Shown here: positions 47,250 through 56,120 of the stretch, one piece after another | How the letters are laid out: every line of letters starts with the position of its first letter | Position numbering within the stretch: the first letter of the stretch is position 1 | NCBI RefSeq assembly: GCF_900169785.1 | Contig: NZ_FWER01000001.1 | Coordinates: 187,765 to 251,764 of the forward strand | Length of the DNA: 64,000 nucleotides | Source of the DNA: Rhizobium sullae | GTDB taxonomy: Bacteria; Pseudomonadota; Alphaproteobacteria; Rhizobiales; Rhizobiaceae | Direction of reading: 5' to 3' | Translations under genes and position numbers: made by a program | The notes under the pieces: generated by a model | Told to the model about the DNA's origin: nothing | The model's input: only the letters and a program-made list of their open reading frames with translations | Database searches by the model: none

Positions 47250-47432
47250 TTACCAAACAGAAGCTTTTCGTTCAGGGCCTGCCGTAAGTTCGTGCATCTC
47301 TGCAAACGGGCCGTGCAGCATTTTCAGGCGGCTTTCTTCCATCTTGCCCTGCCGACATTGCCGCGCAAATTCATGGACGCTCCAGATTTCGCGGAGCCTG
47401 GTCTCGTCTATTCTCTTAAGATCAATGCTCAT
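47250..47432 (-). CDS. possible small conserved protein, 60 aa
   Basis: In the 600-base gap before the penicillin-binding protein gene, the minus strand encodes MSIDLKRIDETRLREIWSVH followed by a helical, charged sequence ending ELTAGPERKASVW. The amino-acid make-up (balanced acidic and basic helices) looks like a real protein more than a shadow, and nothing on the other strand competes. The ribosome binding site is weak (AGG). Function unknown. An inverted repeat CTGTCCCGCT/AGTGGGACAG at 47203-47234 lies beyond its end. Confidence 0.5.
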   Translation of the reverse strand: MSIDLKRIDETRLREIWSVHEFARQCRQGKMEESRLKMLHGPFAEMHELTAGPERKASVW

Positions 47433-47667
47433 AATAATTGCCTATCTATTGCGCTTATTGCTTTTTTCTTCGGCGCAAGGTGGCGCGATATATGTCAGTT
47501 CTGTGACAATCGCAACGAATGGCAGCCATGCGCAAGCGGCACGGCTGAAGCCGCTGCCGAGACCGCTCGCCGGCAGTCTTAACCACCCCTTAAATCGCCG
47601 TATTTACAGTCCACCCGGATGATTGCGCAAAGAGCGCTTGCGACACATGGGGTGCGGCCGGTCCACG

Positions 47668-49953
47668 ATGGCAGGTAGGGGCAGATCACGTGATAGAATC
47701 GAACCGTCCTTCAGCGGCCGTAGCCGCTATGAAGACGACGACGATTTCTCGCTCGATGACGACGACCGTGTCGCGGGCGGACGCGGAACCAGACGTTCTT
47801 CCTCGGAACCTACACGAAGCCGCGCACCAGACAGGAAAAAACGCGGCAGACGCGAGCGGCCGGAACGCCAGGATGGCGGTTTCTTCCGTTTTATCCGCCG
47901 CGCGGTCTATTGGTGCGTCGTTCTTGGTATCTGGGCCGGCATCGGTGTGGCTGGGCTGGTTTTCTACTACGGCTCGCGCATGCCGAGTGCCAGCACGTGG
48001 GCGATCCCTGACCGGCCGCCGAACGTCAAGATCACATCCGTCGATGGCAGCGTTATCGCCAATCGCGGCGCCACGGGCGGCGAGGCACTGTCGCTCGATC
48101 AGATGTCGCCTTATATTCCCGAGGCGATCGTTGCCATTGAAGATAAGCGCTTCTATTCGCATTTCGGCGTCGACCCGATGGGGCTTGCCCGCGCCCTCAT
48201 CAATAATTTGACCGGCCAGCCCATCCAAGGCGGCTCGACGCTGACGCAGCAGCTCGCAAAGAACCTCTTCCTCTCACCGGATCGCACGCTGGAGCGCAAG
48301 GTCCAGGAAGTGCTGCTATCCTTCTGGCTCGAGCAGAAATATACCAAGGACCAGATCCTTGCGATGTATCTGAACCGCGTCTTCTACGGCTCGAATGCCT
48401 ATGGCGTCGAGGCCGCCGCCCGCCGCTATTTCAACAAGTCTGCGCGCGACGTGAATCTCGGCGAAGCGGCTTTGCTCGCCGGTCTCGTCAAGGCGCCGTC
48501 ACGCCTCTCTCCGGCCCGCGATCCCGAAGCCGCAAACGCCCGTGCCCAGGTCGTGCTGCAGGCCATGCGCGATCAGGGCTATATCACCGACAACGAGGTG
48601 AAGACGGCGATGACGCAGACGCCGTCTAAGGCGAAGAGCTACTGGTCGGGTGCCGGTCAATATGTGGCCGACATGGTAATGGACGAGCTTGCCGGACTGG
48701 TCGGCGAGGTGAAAGAAGACCTCATCGTCGACACGACAATCGACAAGGGGCTGGAAAAGAGGGCCGAGCAGTCGCTGAACGACATTCTCGCAAAGGACGG
48801 CGCAAAACTCGACGCGTCTCAGGCCGCTCTCGTCTCGATCGACGGGACCGGGGCGATCCGGGCACTTGTCGGCGGCAGGGACTATGCCGAAAGCCAGTTC
48901 AATCGGGCCGTCAAGGCGAAACGCCAGCCTGGTTCCTCGTTCAAGCCTTTTGTCTATGCAGCCGCGCTCGAAAAGGGGCTGACGCCTTATTCCGTCTTCA
49001 ACGACGCGCCGATCCGCATCGGCAACTGGACGCCTGAAAACTACGAAAAGAAATACAACGGCGAAGTGACGCTCGCGACCGCTCTTGCGAAGTCGTTGAA
49101 TACCGTCGCAGCCCAACTCGTCATGTATGACGGACCGGAGCAGGTGATCAAACTCGCCCACCGTCTCGGCATAGAGACCGAGCTGCAACCGAATGCCTCG
49201 ATCGCGCTCGGCACGTCGGAAGTATCGCTGATGGAACTCACTGCGTCCTACGCCTCCTTCATGAACGGCGGCTTTAAGGCAACCCCGCATGTGATCCGCC
49301 GGGTGACGACCGCCGAAGGCAAGGTTCTTTATGAGAACACCTACGACAACCCGCCTCGCGTTCTTTCCGAAACGGTCGCCGCCAACATGAATGCCATGAT
49401 GATGGGCACGATCGAGACCGGCACGGGCAAAAGCGCCAAGATTCCTGGCTGGCAGGCCGCCGGCAAAACCGGCACAACGCAGAATTCCCGCGATGCGCTC
49501 TTCGTCGGGTTCACCAGCAATCTGACAACCGGCGTCTGGTTCGGCAATGACGACGGCACGCCGATGAAGAAGGTCACCGGCGGCGGCCTGCCGGCAAAGG
49601 CGTGGCAGGAATTCATGATTGCTGCGCATAAGGGCCTTTCTCCTGCTCCGCTATTCGGCAATGGTCAATTCATCTCGGACCCGAATGGATTCGGCAACCA
49701 GCCGATGGCGCAGGGTGAACCGCAGCCGATGCAGGAGCAGCCGACAACGATTAGCGGCATCATTTCCGGCGTTTTCGGAGGTCGGACCAGCACGGAAGCG
49801 CAAGCATCGTTTCCTCCGGCACCCGGTCGGCAGCAACAGGCCGTAGCCGCCCCGGAAGGACCGATTCCGCCGGGAGACGTCGGCGGCCCGGCAGCAACGT
49901 CTTCCCTCCAACCGCGCCGGACCACGTTGCTTGATCTGATCATGGGACAATAG
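47668..49953 (+). CDS. class A penicillin-binding protein 1A
   Basis: Bifunctional peptidoglycan synthase, 761 aa from ATG 47668 (the frame is open to a TTG at 47623). About 75 charged cytoplasmic residues (DDDDFSLDDDDRVAGGRG) precede one membrane helix (AVYWCVVLGIWAGIGVAGLV). Glycosyltransferase domain: AIVAIEDKRFYSHFGVDP with the catalytic Glu, IQGGSTLTQQLAKNLFL and TKDQILAMYLNRVFYGSNAY. Transpeptidase domain: catalytic Ser in KRQPGSSFKPFVYAAAL near residue 445, SLNTVAA (SxN) near 496 and AAGKTGTTQNSRDALFVG (KTG) near 612. The C-terminal 100 residues are Pro/Gln-rich. Substrate: lipid II. Confidence 0.93.
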   Translation: MAGRGRSRDRIEPSFSGRSRYEDDDDFSLDDDDRVAGGRGTRRSSSEPTRSRAPDRKKRGRRERPERQDGGFFRFIRRAVYWCVVLGIWAGIGVAGLVFYYGSRMPSASTWAIPDRPPNVKITSVDGSVIANRGATGGEALSLDQMSPYIPEAIVAIEDKRFYSHFGVDPMGLARALINNLTGQPIQGGSTLTQQLAKNLFLSPDRTLERKVQEVLLSFWLEQKYTKDQILAMYLNRVFYGSNAYGVEAAARRYFNKSARDVNLGEAALLAGLVKAPSRLSPARDPEAANARAQVVLQAMRDQGYITDNEVKTAMTQTPSKAKSYWSGAGQYVADMVMDELAGLVGEVKEDLIVDTTIDKGLEKRAEQSLNDILAKDGAKLDASQAALVSIDGTGAIRALVGGRDYAESQFNRAVKAKRQPGSSFKPFVYAAALEKGLTPYSVFNDAPIRIGNWTPENYEKKYNGEVTLATALAKSLNTVAAQLVMYDGPEQVIKLAHRLGIETELQPNASIALGTSEVSLMELTASYASFMNGGFKATPHVIRRVTTAEGKVLYENTYDNPPRVLSETVAANMNAMMMGTIETGTGKSAKIPGWQAAGKTGTTQNSRDALFVGFTSNLTTGVWFGNDDGTPMKKVTGGGLPAKAWQEFMIAAHKGLSPAPLFGNGQFISDPNGFGNQPMAQGEPQPMQEQPTTISGIISGVFGGRTSTEAQASFPPAPGRQQQAVAAPEGPIPPGDVGGPAATSSLQPRRTTLLDLIMGQ

Positions 49954-50087
49954 CGAAAGCGCCTCATGCCAAGCGCAAGCCGGCTTTGTTAAGTCCGCGG
50001 AGGCGCGAAGGGTAGCGGACTTCTTTCACGCGCTGTAGAAAGTGAATGCAACACGTTCGTTTTGCTGGATCTCGGGTTCATTCTCGC

Positions 50088-50119
50088 CTTGCAGTCAAGA
50101 AAACCGCTCCTTATATACG
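50088..50119 (+). promoter_or_regulatory. heat-shock (RpoH) promoter of dnaK
   Basis: CTTGCA (50088-50093), 16 bases, then CTTATATACG (50110-50119), which fits the alphaproteobacterial sigma-32 pattern of a CTTG -35 and a CYTATNTNNG -10. Transcription would start near 50125, leaving about 105 nt before the dnaK ATG. The rest of the 49954-50230 gap shows no other clear element and no CIRCE repeat. Confidence 0.72.
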
Positions 50120-50230
50120 CCGCATCACCGCAATCACGATTGCGTTAATTAAGAAGACCCACATCCCGTAAGGGGCTGTCAGGAAATGCCTTCGCGGGGT
50201 TCCGACAGCTTGCTTCAAGGAGTAAATGAC

Positions 50231-52141
50231 ATGGCAAAAGTAATTGGTATCGACCTCGGAACGACAAATTCCTGCGTCGCTGTCATGGACGGCAAAGACG
50301 CGAAGGTCATCGAGAACGCGGAAGGCGCGCGTACGACCCCTTCCATGGTGGCATTTACCGACGATGGCGAACGCCTTGTCGGCCAGCCGGCGAAACGCCA
50401 GGCCGTCACCAATCCAACGAACACGCTCTTCGCCGTCAAGCGCCTGATCGGCCGCCGCTACGAAGATCCGACCGTTGAGAAGGATAAGGGTCTTGTCCCC
50501 TTCAAGATCTCGAAAGGCGATAATGGCGACGCCTGGGTCGAAGCCAATGGCAAGGGCTATTCGCCCGCGCAGGTCTCCGCAATGATCCTTCAGAAGATGA
50601 AGGAAACGGCTGAATCCTACCTCGGTGAAAAAGTCGAGAAGGCCGTCATCACGGTTCCGGCATACTTCAACGACGCACAGCGTCAGGCAACCAAGGACGC
50701 CGGCAGGATCGCGGGTCTTGAGGTTCTGCGCATCATCAACGAGCCGACCGCAGCGGCGCTGGCTTACGGCCTCGACAAGAAGGAAGGCAAGACGATTGCC
50801 GTCTATGACCTTGGCGGCGGTACTTTCGATATTTCGATCCTCGAAATCGGCGACGGCGTCTTCGAGGTGAAGTCGACCAACGGCGACACCTTCCTCGGCG
50901 GTGAAGACTTCGACATGCGTCTCGTCGAATACCTCGCTGCCGAGTTCAAGAAGGACAATGGCATCGATCTCAAGAACGACAAGCTCGCTCTTCAGCGCCT
51001 GAAGGAAGCTGCCGAAAAGGCCAAGATCGAGCTCTCGTCCTCGCAGCAGACCGAAATCAACCTGCCGTTCATCACGGCTGATGCTTCCGGTCCGAAGCAC
51101 CTGACGCTGAAGCTGACACGCGCCAAGCTCGAGAGTCTGGTCGACGACCTCGTTCAGCGCACGATCGCGCCGTGCAAGGCAGCCCTCAAGGACGCCGGCG
51201 TCACGCCCGCCGAGATTGATGAAGTCGTTCTCGTCGGTGGTATGAGCCGCATGCCGAAGGTTCAGGAAGTCGTCAAGCAGCTGTTCGGCAAGGAGCCGCA
51301 CAAGGGCGTCAACCCGGACGAAGTCGTTGCTCTCGGCGCTGCCATCCAGGCCGGCGTTCTGCAGGGCGATGTCAAGGATGTTCTGCTCCTCGACGTAACT
51401 CCGTTGTCTCTGGGCATCGAAACCCTCGGTGGCGTCTTCACCCGTCTGATCGAGCGCAACACGACGATCCCGACCAAGAAGTCGCAGACCTTCTCGACTG
51501 CCGATGACAATCAGCAGGCTGTCACCATCCGCGTTTCGCAGGGCGAACGCGAAATGGCTGCCGACAACAAGCTGCTCGGCCAGTTCGACCTCGTCGGCTT
51601 GCCGCCGGCACCGCGTGGAATGCCGCAGATCGAAGTCACCTTCGATATCGACGCCAACGGCATCGTCAACGTTTCGGCCAAGGACAAGGGAACCGGCAAG
51701 GAACAGCAGATCCGCATCCAAGCCTCCGGCGGCCTTTCGGACGCCGACATCGAGAAGATGGTCAAGGATGCAGAATCGCATGCCGCAGAAGACAAGAAGC
51801 GCCGCGAGACCGTAGAAGCCAAGAACCAGGCCGAGAGCCTGGTCCACTCGACGGAAAAATCGCTGAAGGATTACGGTGACAAGGTCTCCGAGGCCGACCG
51901 CACCGCGATCTCCGATGCTATTGCGGCTCTGAAGTCTGCAGCCGAGGCGACCGATCCGGATGCAGAGGACATCAAGGCCAAGACGCAGACTCTCATGGAG
52001 GTATCCATGAAGCTCGGCCAGGCGATCTACGAGGCCCAGCAGTCGGAAGCCGGTGCGGCAGATGCTTCGGCAGGTGATGACAATGTCGTCGATGCCGACT
52101 ACGAAGAAGTCAAGGACGACGACCGCAAGAAGTCCGCATAA
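50231..52141 (+). CDS. dnaK: molecular chaperone DnaK (Hsp70)
   Basis: Hsp70 of 636 aa. ATPase domain: [20 protein letters not shown] (phosphate 1), [20 protein letters not shown] near 140, [17 protein letters not shown] (phosphate 2) near 190, [20 protein letters not shown] near 335. Substrate domain begins after the linker [19 protein letters not shown] near 385. The acidic tail ends [24 protein letters not shown] precedes the ATG. It works with DnaJ, encoded 78 bases downstream; no grpE here. Confidence 0.98.
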   Translation: MAKVIGIDLGTTNSCVAVMDGKDAKVIENAEGARTTPSMVAFTDDGERLVGQPAKRQAVTNPTNTLFAVKRLIGRRYEDPTVEKDKGLVPFKISKGDNGDAWVEANGKGYSPAQVSAMILQKMKETAESYLGEKVEKAVITVPAYFNDAQRQATKDAGRIAGLEVLRIINEPTAAALAYGLDKKEGKTIAVYDLGGGTFDISILEIGDGVFEVKSTNGDTFLGGEDFDMRLVEYLAAEFKKDNGIDLKNDKLALQRLKEAAEKAKIELSSSQQTEINLPFITADASGPKHLTLKLTRAKLESLVDDLVQRTIAPCKAALKDAGVTPAEIDEVVLVGGMSRMPKVQEVVKQLFGKEPHKGVNPDEVVALGAAIQAGVLQGDVKDVLLLDVTPLSLGIETLGGVFTRLIERNTTIPTKKSQTFSTADDNQQAVTIRVSQGEREMAADNKLLGQFDLVGLPPAPRGMPQIEVTFDIDANGIVNVSAKDKGTGKEQQIRIQASGGLSDADIEKMVKDAESHAAEDKKRRETVEAKNQAESLVHSTEKSLKDYGDKVSEADRTAISDAIAALKSAAEATDPDAEDIKAKTQTLMEVSMKLGQAIYEAQQSEAGAADASAGDDNVVDADYEEVKDDDRKKSA

Positions 52142-52174
52142 TCCGCAACGAGGCGGTTATGCTAAACACTGCAA

Positions 52175-52198
52175 TCCGGCTGCCGAAGGGCAGCCGGA
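52175..52198 (+). promoter_or_regulatory. 10-bp stem-loop between dnaK and dnaJ
   Basis: TCCGGCTGCC and GGCAGCCGGA pair perfectly around a GAAG loop, with no T run. It lies between the dnaK stop and the ribosome binding site of dnaJ, so it probably serves mRNA processing or partial termination that keeps DnaJ below DnaK. Confidence 0.7.
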
Positions 52199-52219
52199 AA
52201 TCCATTTCCGGGGTTTAAA

Positions 52220-53359
52220 TTGGCAAAAGCGGACTTTTACGAAACTTTGGGCGTCGCCAAAACGGCGGATGAAAAAGAGCTGAAAAGCGCCTTCCGCAAA
52301 CTGGCAATGAAATATCATCCGGACAAGAACCCGGACGATAAGAACGCCGAAATCAAATTCAAGGAAATCAACGAAGCCTATGAGACGCTGAAGGACCCGC
52401 AGAAGCGGGCTGCCTACGACCGTTACGGTCACGCAGCCTTCGAGCATGGCGGCATGGGTTCCGGCGGCTTCGGTGGCGGTGGTTTTGCCGGCGGCGGCGG
52501 TTTCTCGGATATCTTCGAAGATATCTTCGGCGAAATGATGGGCGGCGGGCGCCAGCGCCAACGCTCTGCCGGTGGCCGGGAACGCGGTGCCGATCTTCGC
52601 TACAATATGGAAATTTCGCTGGAAGAAGCCTTTTCCGGCAAGACGGCGCAGATTCGTGTTCCAACCTCGATCACCTGCGATATGTGCTCAGGTTCCGGCG
52701 CCAAGCCCGGCACACAGCCGAAAATCTGCGGCACCTGTCAGGGATCCGGCCGCGTTCGCGCGGCGCAGGGTTTTTTCTCGATCGAACGAACCTGCCCGAC
52801 CTGCCACGGTCGCGGCCAGATCATTCCCGATCCATGCCCGAAGTGCCATGGACAGGGCCGCGTGACGGAAGAGCGTTCGCTCTCGGTCAATATACCGGCC
52901 GGCATCGAAGATGGCACGCGCATCCGCCTGCAGGGCGAAGGCGAGGCCGGCATGCGCGGCGGACCGGCGGGCGACCTCTACATCTTCCTGTCGGTGAAGC
53001 CGCATGAATTCTATCAGCGCGATGGAGCGGACCTTTATTGCGCCGTTCCGATCTCGATGACAACGGCAGCACTCGGCGGCACTTTCGACGTGGCGACGCT
53101 CGATGGCACGAAATCGCGCGTGACCGTTCCGGAAGGGACACAGGCCGGTAAGCAGTTCCGCCTCAAGGGCAAGGGCATGCCGGTGCTGCGCTCCAGCCAG
53201 ACGGGCGACCTCTACATCCAGATCCAGATCGAGACGCCACAAAAGCTCTCAAAGCGCCAGCGCGAGCTGCTGCAGGAATTCGAACAGCTTTCGTCCAAGG
53301 AGAACAACCCGGAATCAACGGGCTTCTTTGCCCGCATGAAGGAATTCTTCGAAGGATAA
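52220..53359 (+). CDS. dnaJ: co-chaperone DnaJ (Hsp40)
   Basis: Type I Hsp40, 379 aa. J domain 1-70 with the HPD motif in [20 protein letters not shown]; Gly/Phe-rich linker ([19 protein letters not shown]) near 80-105; zinc domain with four C-x-x-C-x-G-x-G repeats ([32 protein letters not shown]) near 153-215; then the peptide-binding beta domains. The start is a TTG at 52220 with GGGG upstream, which would keep translation low. A strong terminator follows. Confidence 0.97.
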   Translation: MAKADFYETLGVAKTADEKELKSAFRKLAMKYHPDKNPDDKNAEIKFKEINEAYETLKDPQKRAAYDRYGHAAFEHGGMGSGGFGGGGFAGGGGFSDIFEDIFGEMMGGGRQRQRSAGGRERGADLRYNMEISLEEAFSGKTAQIRVPTSITCDMCSGSGAKPGTQPKICGTCQGSGRVRAAQGFFSIERTCPTCHGRGQIIPDPCPKCHGQGRVTEERSLSVNIPAGIEDGTRIRLQGEGEAGMRGGPAGDLYIFLSVKPHEFYQRDGADLYCAVPISMTTAALGGTFDVATLDGTKSRVTVPEGTQAGKQFRLKGKGMPVLRSSQTGDLYIQIQIETPQKLSKRQRELLQEFEQLSSKENNPESTGFFARMKEFFEG

Positions 53360-53388
53360 GGGCCGACGCGCAAACATAATTCAGATTG

Positions 53389-53416
53389 AAGCCGGGCTTT
53401 CCTTCCCGGCTTTTTT
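53389..53416 (+). terminator. Rho-independent terminator of dnaKJ
   Basis: Perfect stem AAGCCGGG / CCCGGCTT with loop CTTTCCTT followed by TTTT, 30 bases after dnaJ. Confidence 0.93.
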
Positions 53417-53602
53417 CATGTCGTAGAGATCTACAGGCACGACCCCGGCGGGCCATCTTGAAGGCCACTCTTCGATCGTGCGATGGGCGGTAAGCCACCA
53501 CTGGCACATGGCGGGTATGTTTCAAAACCGCACGAATTCGGAATCGCTCGCGGACCTGACCATTTCTGTTTCAATTTGAAACACAGCAAGCCGGCAATAT
53601 GT

Positions 53603-53618
53603 CCTGCGTTAACGCAGG
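53603..53618. promoter_or_regulatory. 16-bp palindrome upstream of a small gene
   Basis: CCTGCGTT-AACGCAGG is fully self-complementary and lies about 90 bp before the 53705 gene in the 345-base stretch after dnaJ. Otherwise that stretch (53417-53704) shows no gene I would support. It may be a dimeric regulator site. Confidence 0.5.
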
Positions 53619-53704
53619 CTGCGGATGCCGCTTGCAACCTGCTGAAATGGCATCACTATTACCCTTGGAATTCTGGGGAACAAACCAAACTGAGGGTCAC
53701 TTCC

Positions 53705-53911
53705 ATGACGGCAGCAGCCTCCTTGCCCTTCCAGCCGGATGACGTCGACGTCCTTGCCGGCGCACTTTATACCTGGTGTGCCGAGCACAACATCAAGCTT
53801 CGCAGCCAGCAAGGACTGTCGATCGCCAGCATCGCGATCGACCTTTATCACGCCGGACATCATACGCAGGACGAATTGCTCGTCGCGCTGCACGAACGAG
53901 AACTTCACTAG
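53705..53911 (+). CDS. small protein of unknown function
   Basis: Protein of 68 aa starting MTAAASLPFQPDDVDVLAGA; GAGGG stands seven bases before the ATG. The body (LYTWCAEHNIKLRSQQGLSI, then ALHERELH at the end) is helical with a few aromatics, one Cys and several His. It has the look of a conserved rhizobial small protein, but I do not know a function. The frame is open upstream to 53483 without any start signal. Confidence 0.72.
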   Translation: MTAAASLPFQPDDVDVLAGALYTWCAEHNIKLRSQQGLSIASIAIDLYHAGHHTQDELLVALHERELH

Positions 53912-53994
53912 AAAATCCGGACCAAAAGAAACTCGCCTTGCGGCGGACATGAGGTACCGGGATTGTCTTTTGTTATGGCGCCGCGATGGGAGCG

Positions 53995-54351
53995 TCAGGC
54001 GGCCTTTTCCGTGCTCATCAGCGTCAAAATCGTCTTGACCGCCTCCTTGCCCGCTGGCGAGCGAAGCCTGTCGTAATTGATGGCCAGTTCATAAGCCTCA
54101 GGGCTCAGTTCAACCTTTGACGGGAACTGCGCCATTTCGGTGCCCTCAAAGAGCGCTGAGATTTCAACGCCAAGAAAGACCGCGATCTGATGCAACTTGC
54201 TGGCGGAGACGCGGTTGGTGCCTTTTTCGTATTTCTGGATTTGCTGAAACGTTAGGCCGAGAGCTTCCCCCAGCTCCAGTTGCGAGACACGGCGGCGGGC
54301 ACGAAGCTGTCTGACATTGCGACCGACGAGAATATCTACCGGATCTGGCAC
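53995..54351 (-). CDS. XRE family transcriptional regulator
   Basis: Helix-turn-helix regulator of 118 aa. The Cro/CI-type HTH occupies about 10-65: VGRNVRQLRARRRVSQLELG, EALGLTFQQIQKYEKGTNRV, SASKLHQIAVFLGVEISALF. The C-terminal 45 residues are helical and could mediate dimerisation. The FQQIQKYEKGTNRV element is the signature of the alphaproteobacterial SinR/PraR-like group. It lies 104 bases downstream of the SagB-type gene, same strand; the spacer is AT-rich and probably contains its promoter. Confidence 0.88.
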   Translation of the reverse strand: MPDPVDILVGRNVRQLRARRRVSQLELGEALGLTFQQIQKYEKGTNRVSASKLHQIAVFLGVEISALFEGTEMAQFPSKVELSPEAYELAINYDRLRSPAGKEAVKTILTLMSTEKAA

Positions 54352-54455
54352 CTAAGCATTCCCTCACATATTAACAAATTGCTTATAGCAATATGCCGGT
54401 TATTGAAAATAACTCAACCCATCAGTTGCAAAATTCAACCGACTTTTTTTGGGGC

Positions 54456-55499
54456 TTACGTAGCGTCAGGGAAGCCGAGCGTCAGTGCGTAGATCGGCGC
54501 ATGGGCGGGGTTGCGGAGGCCTATTAGTTCACCAATCATCGTATGGCTGAGCGCCGCCGTCGGGCAGGCTGTCATGCCGCGGGCGGTGGCCGAAAGCATG
54601 ATGTTCTGGCCGATGTGCCCCGCCTCGATCATGACCACACGATAGGCATTGGCATCGCTGTATTTCCACATGGTGCGGTCCATGTGGGCGACGAGAACGA
54701 TCATACAGGGCATGGTATCGGCCCATTCCTGTCCGCCCACGAGATCGGCAAGCAAAGGCGAAGCATCCGATATCTTCGCCAATGAATGCTCAAAGGCCGA
54801 ATAGTGGTAGATGCCCGGCGCCAGCCCGTCGACTGCCTTGACGAAGACATAGGCCTCGTAGGGGTTGCGTGCGCCGCCGGAGGGCGTCATCGACAACGGC
54901 AGCGTCACCACGGCATTTCGCGCAGTGCCGGTAATTCCAAGGCCTGCGAAAAGCGCTTCGGAAAGTGCTGGCACTGACACGGCTTTCGCGAGACCTTTGC
55001 GTTGAGTGCGCCGCTTGGCCATCAGTTGCAGTAACGAATTGCCGGAAAGCACCTCTGGGAGCGCAGTGACGTCCACTCGCCCCGAATTGAGGCTGTAGAG
55101 CTCGATCTCACCGTCGCTGGCGAATGCGGCGCGCTGTAGATCCTCGGCCTCATTAAGCGACATGTATTCAGGATCCTGAACACAGAAATGCATCAGTGCT
55201 GCGGGCACGCCCCATTTCCAATGCCGGCGGAAGGCGTCCTCGCGCATTTCAAGGTTAGACCCTTCAACGACCAGTGCGGACATCTCGACAAGCGCCGCAA
55301 GCGTTTCATCGAGTTCGTCCTCGCTATAGCCCGGCGCTTGCTCGCCGATCGCTGCGCGGTCACTCCAGTCGGCAACAGCGCCCAAAAAATCCAAGAGATC
55401 CGGGCTGCACTCGAAGACAGCCTTGGTAAGGAAATTACAGGCTACGAACTCGTCACCGTCATTGTGAAAGACGAGCGTGCGGGAGGAGCGATATCGCAT
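54456..55499 (-). CDS. SagB-type dehydrogenase (nitroreductase fold)
   Basis: Protein of 347 aa from ATG 55499 (GTG starts at 55541 and 55532 are possible). The first 120 residues (MRYRSSRTLVFHNDGDEFVA, FECSPDLLDFLGAV, LAALVEMSALVVEG) resemble the winged-helix-like N-domain found before SagB oxidases. The FMN nitroreductase domain covers about 165-347: LLQLMAKRRTQRKG, MTPSGGARNPYEAYVFVKAV, GLAPGIYHYSAFEHSL, NAYRVVMIEAGHIGQNIMLS. SagB/McbC enzymes oxidise azolines to azoles in ribosomal peptides; TfxB of trifolitoxin is related. It follows a 30-codon peptide gene by 50-odd bases. No YcaO partner is in the window. Confidence 0.85.
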   Translation of the reverse strand: MRYRSSRTLVFHNDGDEFVACNFLTKAVFECSPDLLDFLGAVADWSDRAAIGEQAPGYSEDELDETLAALVEMSALVVEGSNLEMREDAFRRHWKWGVPAALMHFCVQDPEYMSLNEAEDLQRAAFASDGEIELYSLNSGRVDVTALPEVLSGNSLLQLMAKRRTQRKGLAKAVSVPALSEALFAGLGITGTARNAVVTLPLSMTPSGGARNPYEAYVFVKAVDGLAPGIYHYSAFEHSLAKISDASPLLADLVGGQEWADTMPCMIVLVAHMDRTMWKYSDANAYRVVMIEAGHIGQNIMLSATARGMTACPTAALSHTMIGELIGLRNPAHAPIYALTLGFPDAT

Positions 55500-55549
55500 G
55501 GCAGGAAAATGCCCGCCGTGGCTTATTCGCACGGCAGGCACCTCATCAT

Positions 55550-55642
55550 TTAGTCGATGCGGAACATCATGCCGCGGCTCACAAAAGTCGGCTTGGCCTT
55601 GATTGCAGTAACCTTAAGGTTCGGCTTGCTCTTCTTCTGCAT
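55550..55642 (-). CDS. 30-aa basic peptide, candidate RiPP precursor
   Basis: Short ORF with an excellent ribosome binding site (GAGGAG, seven bases before the ATG at 55642) directly upstream of, and codirectional with, the SagB-type dehydrogenase gene. The peptide begins MQKKSKPNLKVTAIKAK and ends PTFVSRGMMFRID; it has six Lys and two Arg, two Thr, two Ser, three Met and no Cys. A basic leader-like first half and a C-terminal half with Thr, Ser, Gly and Met are compatible with a modified peptide, but a regulatory leader peptide is not excluded. No similarity to a named family recognised. Confidence 0.68.
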   Translation of the reverse strand: MQKKSKPNLKVTAIKAKPTFVSRGMMFRID

Positions 55643-55901
55643 GTCCGTTCTCCTCGGTTCGACGACGATCGATCCTGATCGCAGGCCGAACAATGAGGTG
55701 CCACCCGCAAACATTCAATTAATGCGCAAATATTAGTTTGATACATCCGAGTGATACATTGCTTCAGTTTAAGTCAAAAATCGACTTTTTCTGAATTAAA
55801 ATCGTTATCATTGGGTTTATGCAGAAATATCTAGCTCAAAAATGCGAACTATGCCAATCATAATGCGCAATTGAACTCTACGTGACCGACGGAGAAGCAC
55901 G
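55643..55901. promoter_or_regulatory. AT-rich divergent promoter region with GATACAT direct repeats
   Basis: Between the 30-aa peptide gene (minus) and the 72-aa gene (plus) lies an AT-rich stretch, unlike the surrounding GC-rich DNA. It contains two direct repeats GATACAT at 55740-55746 and 55753-55759 (13-bp period), a likely regulator site. Two XRE-type regulators encoded nearby are candidate binders. Confidence 0.5.
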
Positions 55902-56120
55902 ATGGACCAGAAAAAGACTGTGCAAGCCAAACAAGCGCTGAATTTTGATGATGGCGTCGGTGACTACGCGATCGATATGCTGAACACGCTGATCGCGCAG
56001 AGTCGGAGCGCCCGGCAGCCCATGCTGACTTATCTTTTGTCGATGGCGCTGATTGAGGCGCACCGCGTCAATGTGGATCACGCTCCCGTAACCCATGAAG
56101 CCGGGCTTTCACTGAACTAG
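55902..56120 (+). CDS. small protein of unknown function, divergent from the peptide gene
   Basis: Protein of 72 aa; GGAG stands seven bases before the ATG. It starts MDQKKTVQAKQALNFDDGVG and has an amphipathic helical middle (DYAIDMLNTLIAQSRSARQP, MLTYLLSMALIEAHRVN). No signal peptide, no cysteine. Its stop codon overlaps the stop of the convergent regulator gene (shared CTAG at 56117-56120). Its position opposite the candidate precursor peptide makes a role in the same system possible. Not recognised. Confidence 0.7.
   Translation: MDQKKTVQAKQALNFDDGVGDYAIDMLNTLIAQSRSARQPMLTYLLSMALIEAHRVNVDHAPVTHEAGLSLN

Noticed and set aside
50111..51847. 578-codon minus-strand open frame opposite dnaK
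   Set aside because: Well-known kind of antisense frame over dnaK caused by codon bias; no ribosome binding site or motif.
53163..53637. minus-strand ORFs after dnaJ
   Set aside because: They overlap the dnaJ end or the terminator and have no start signals or protein-like composition.
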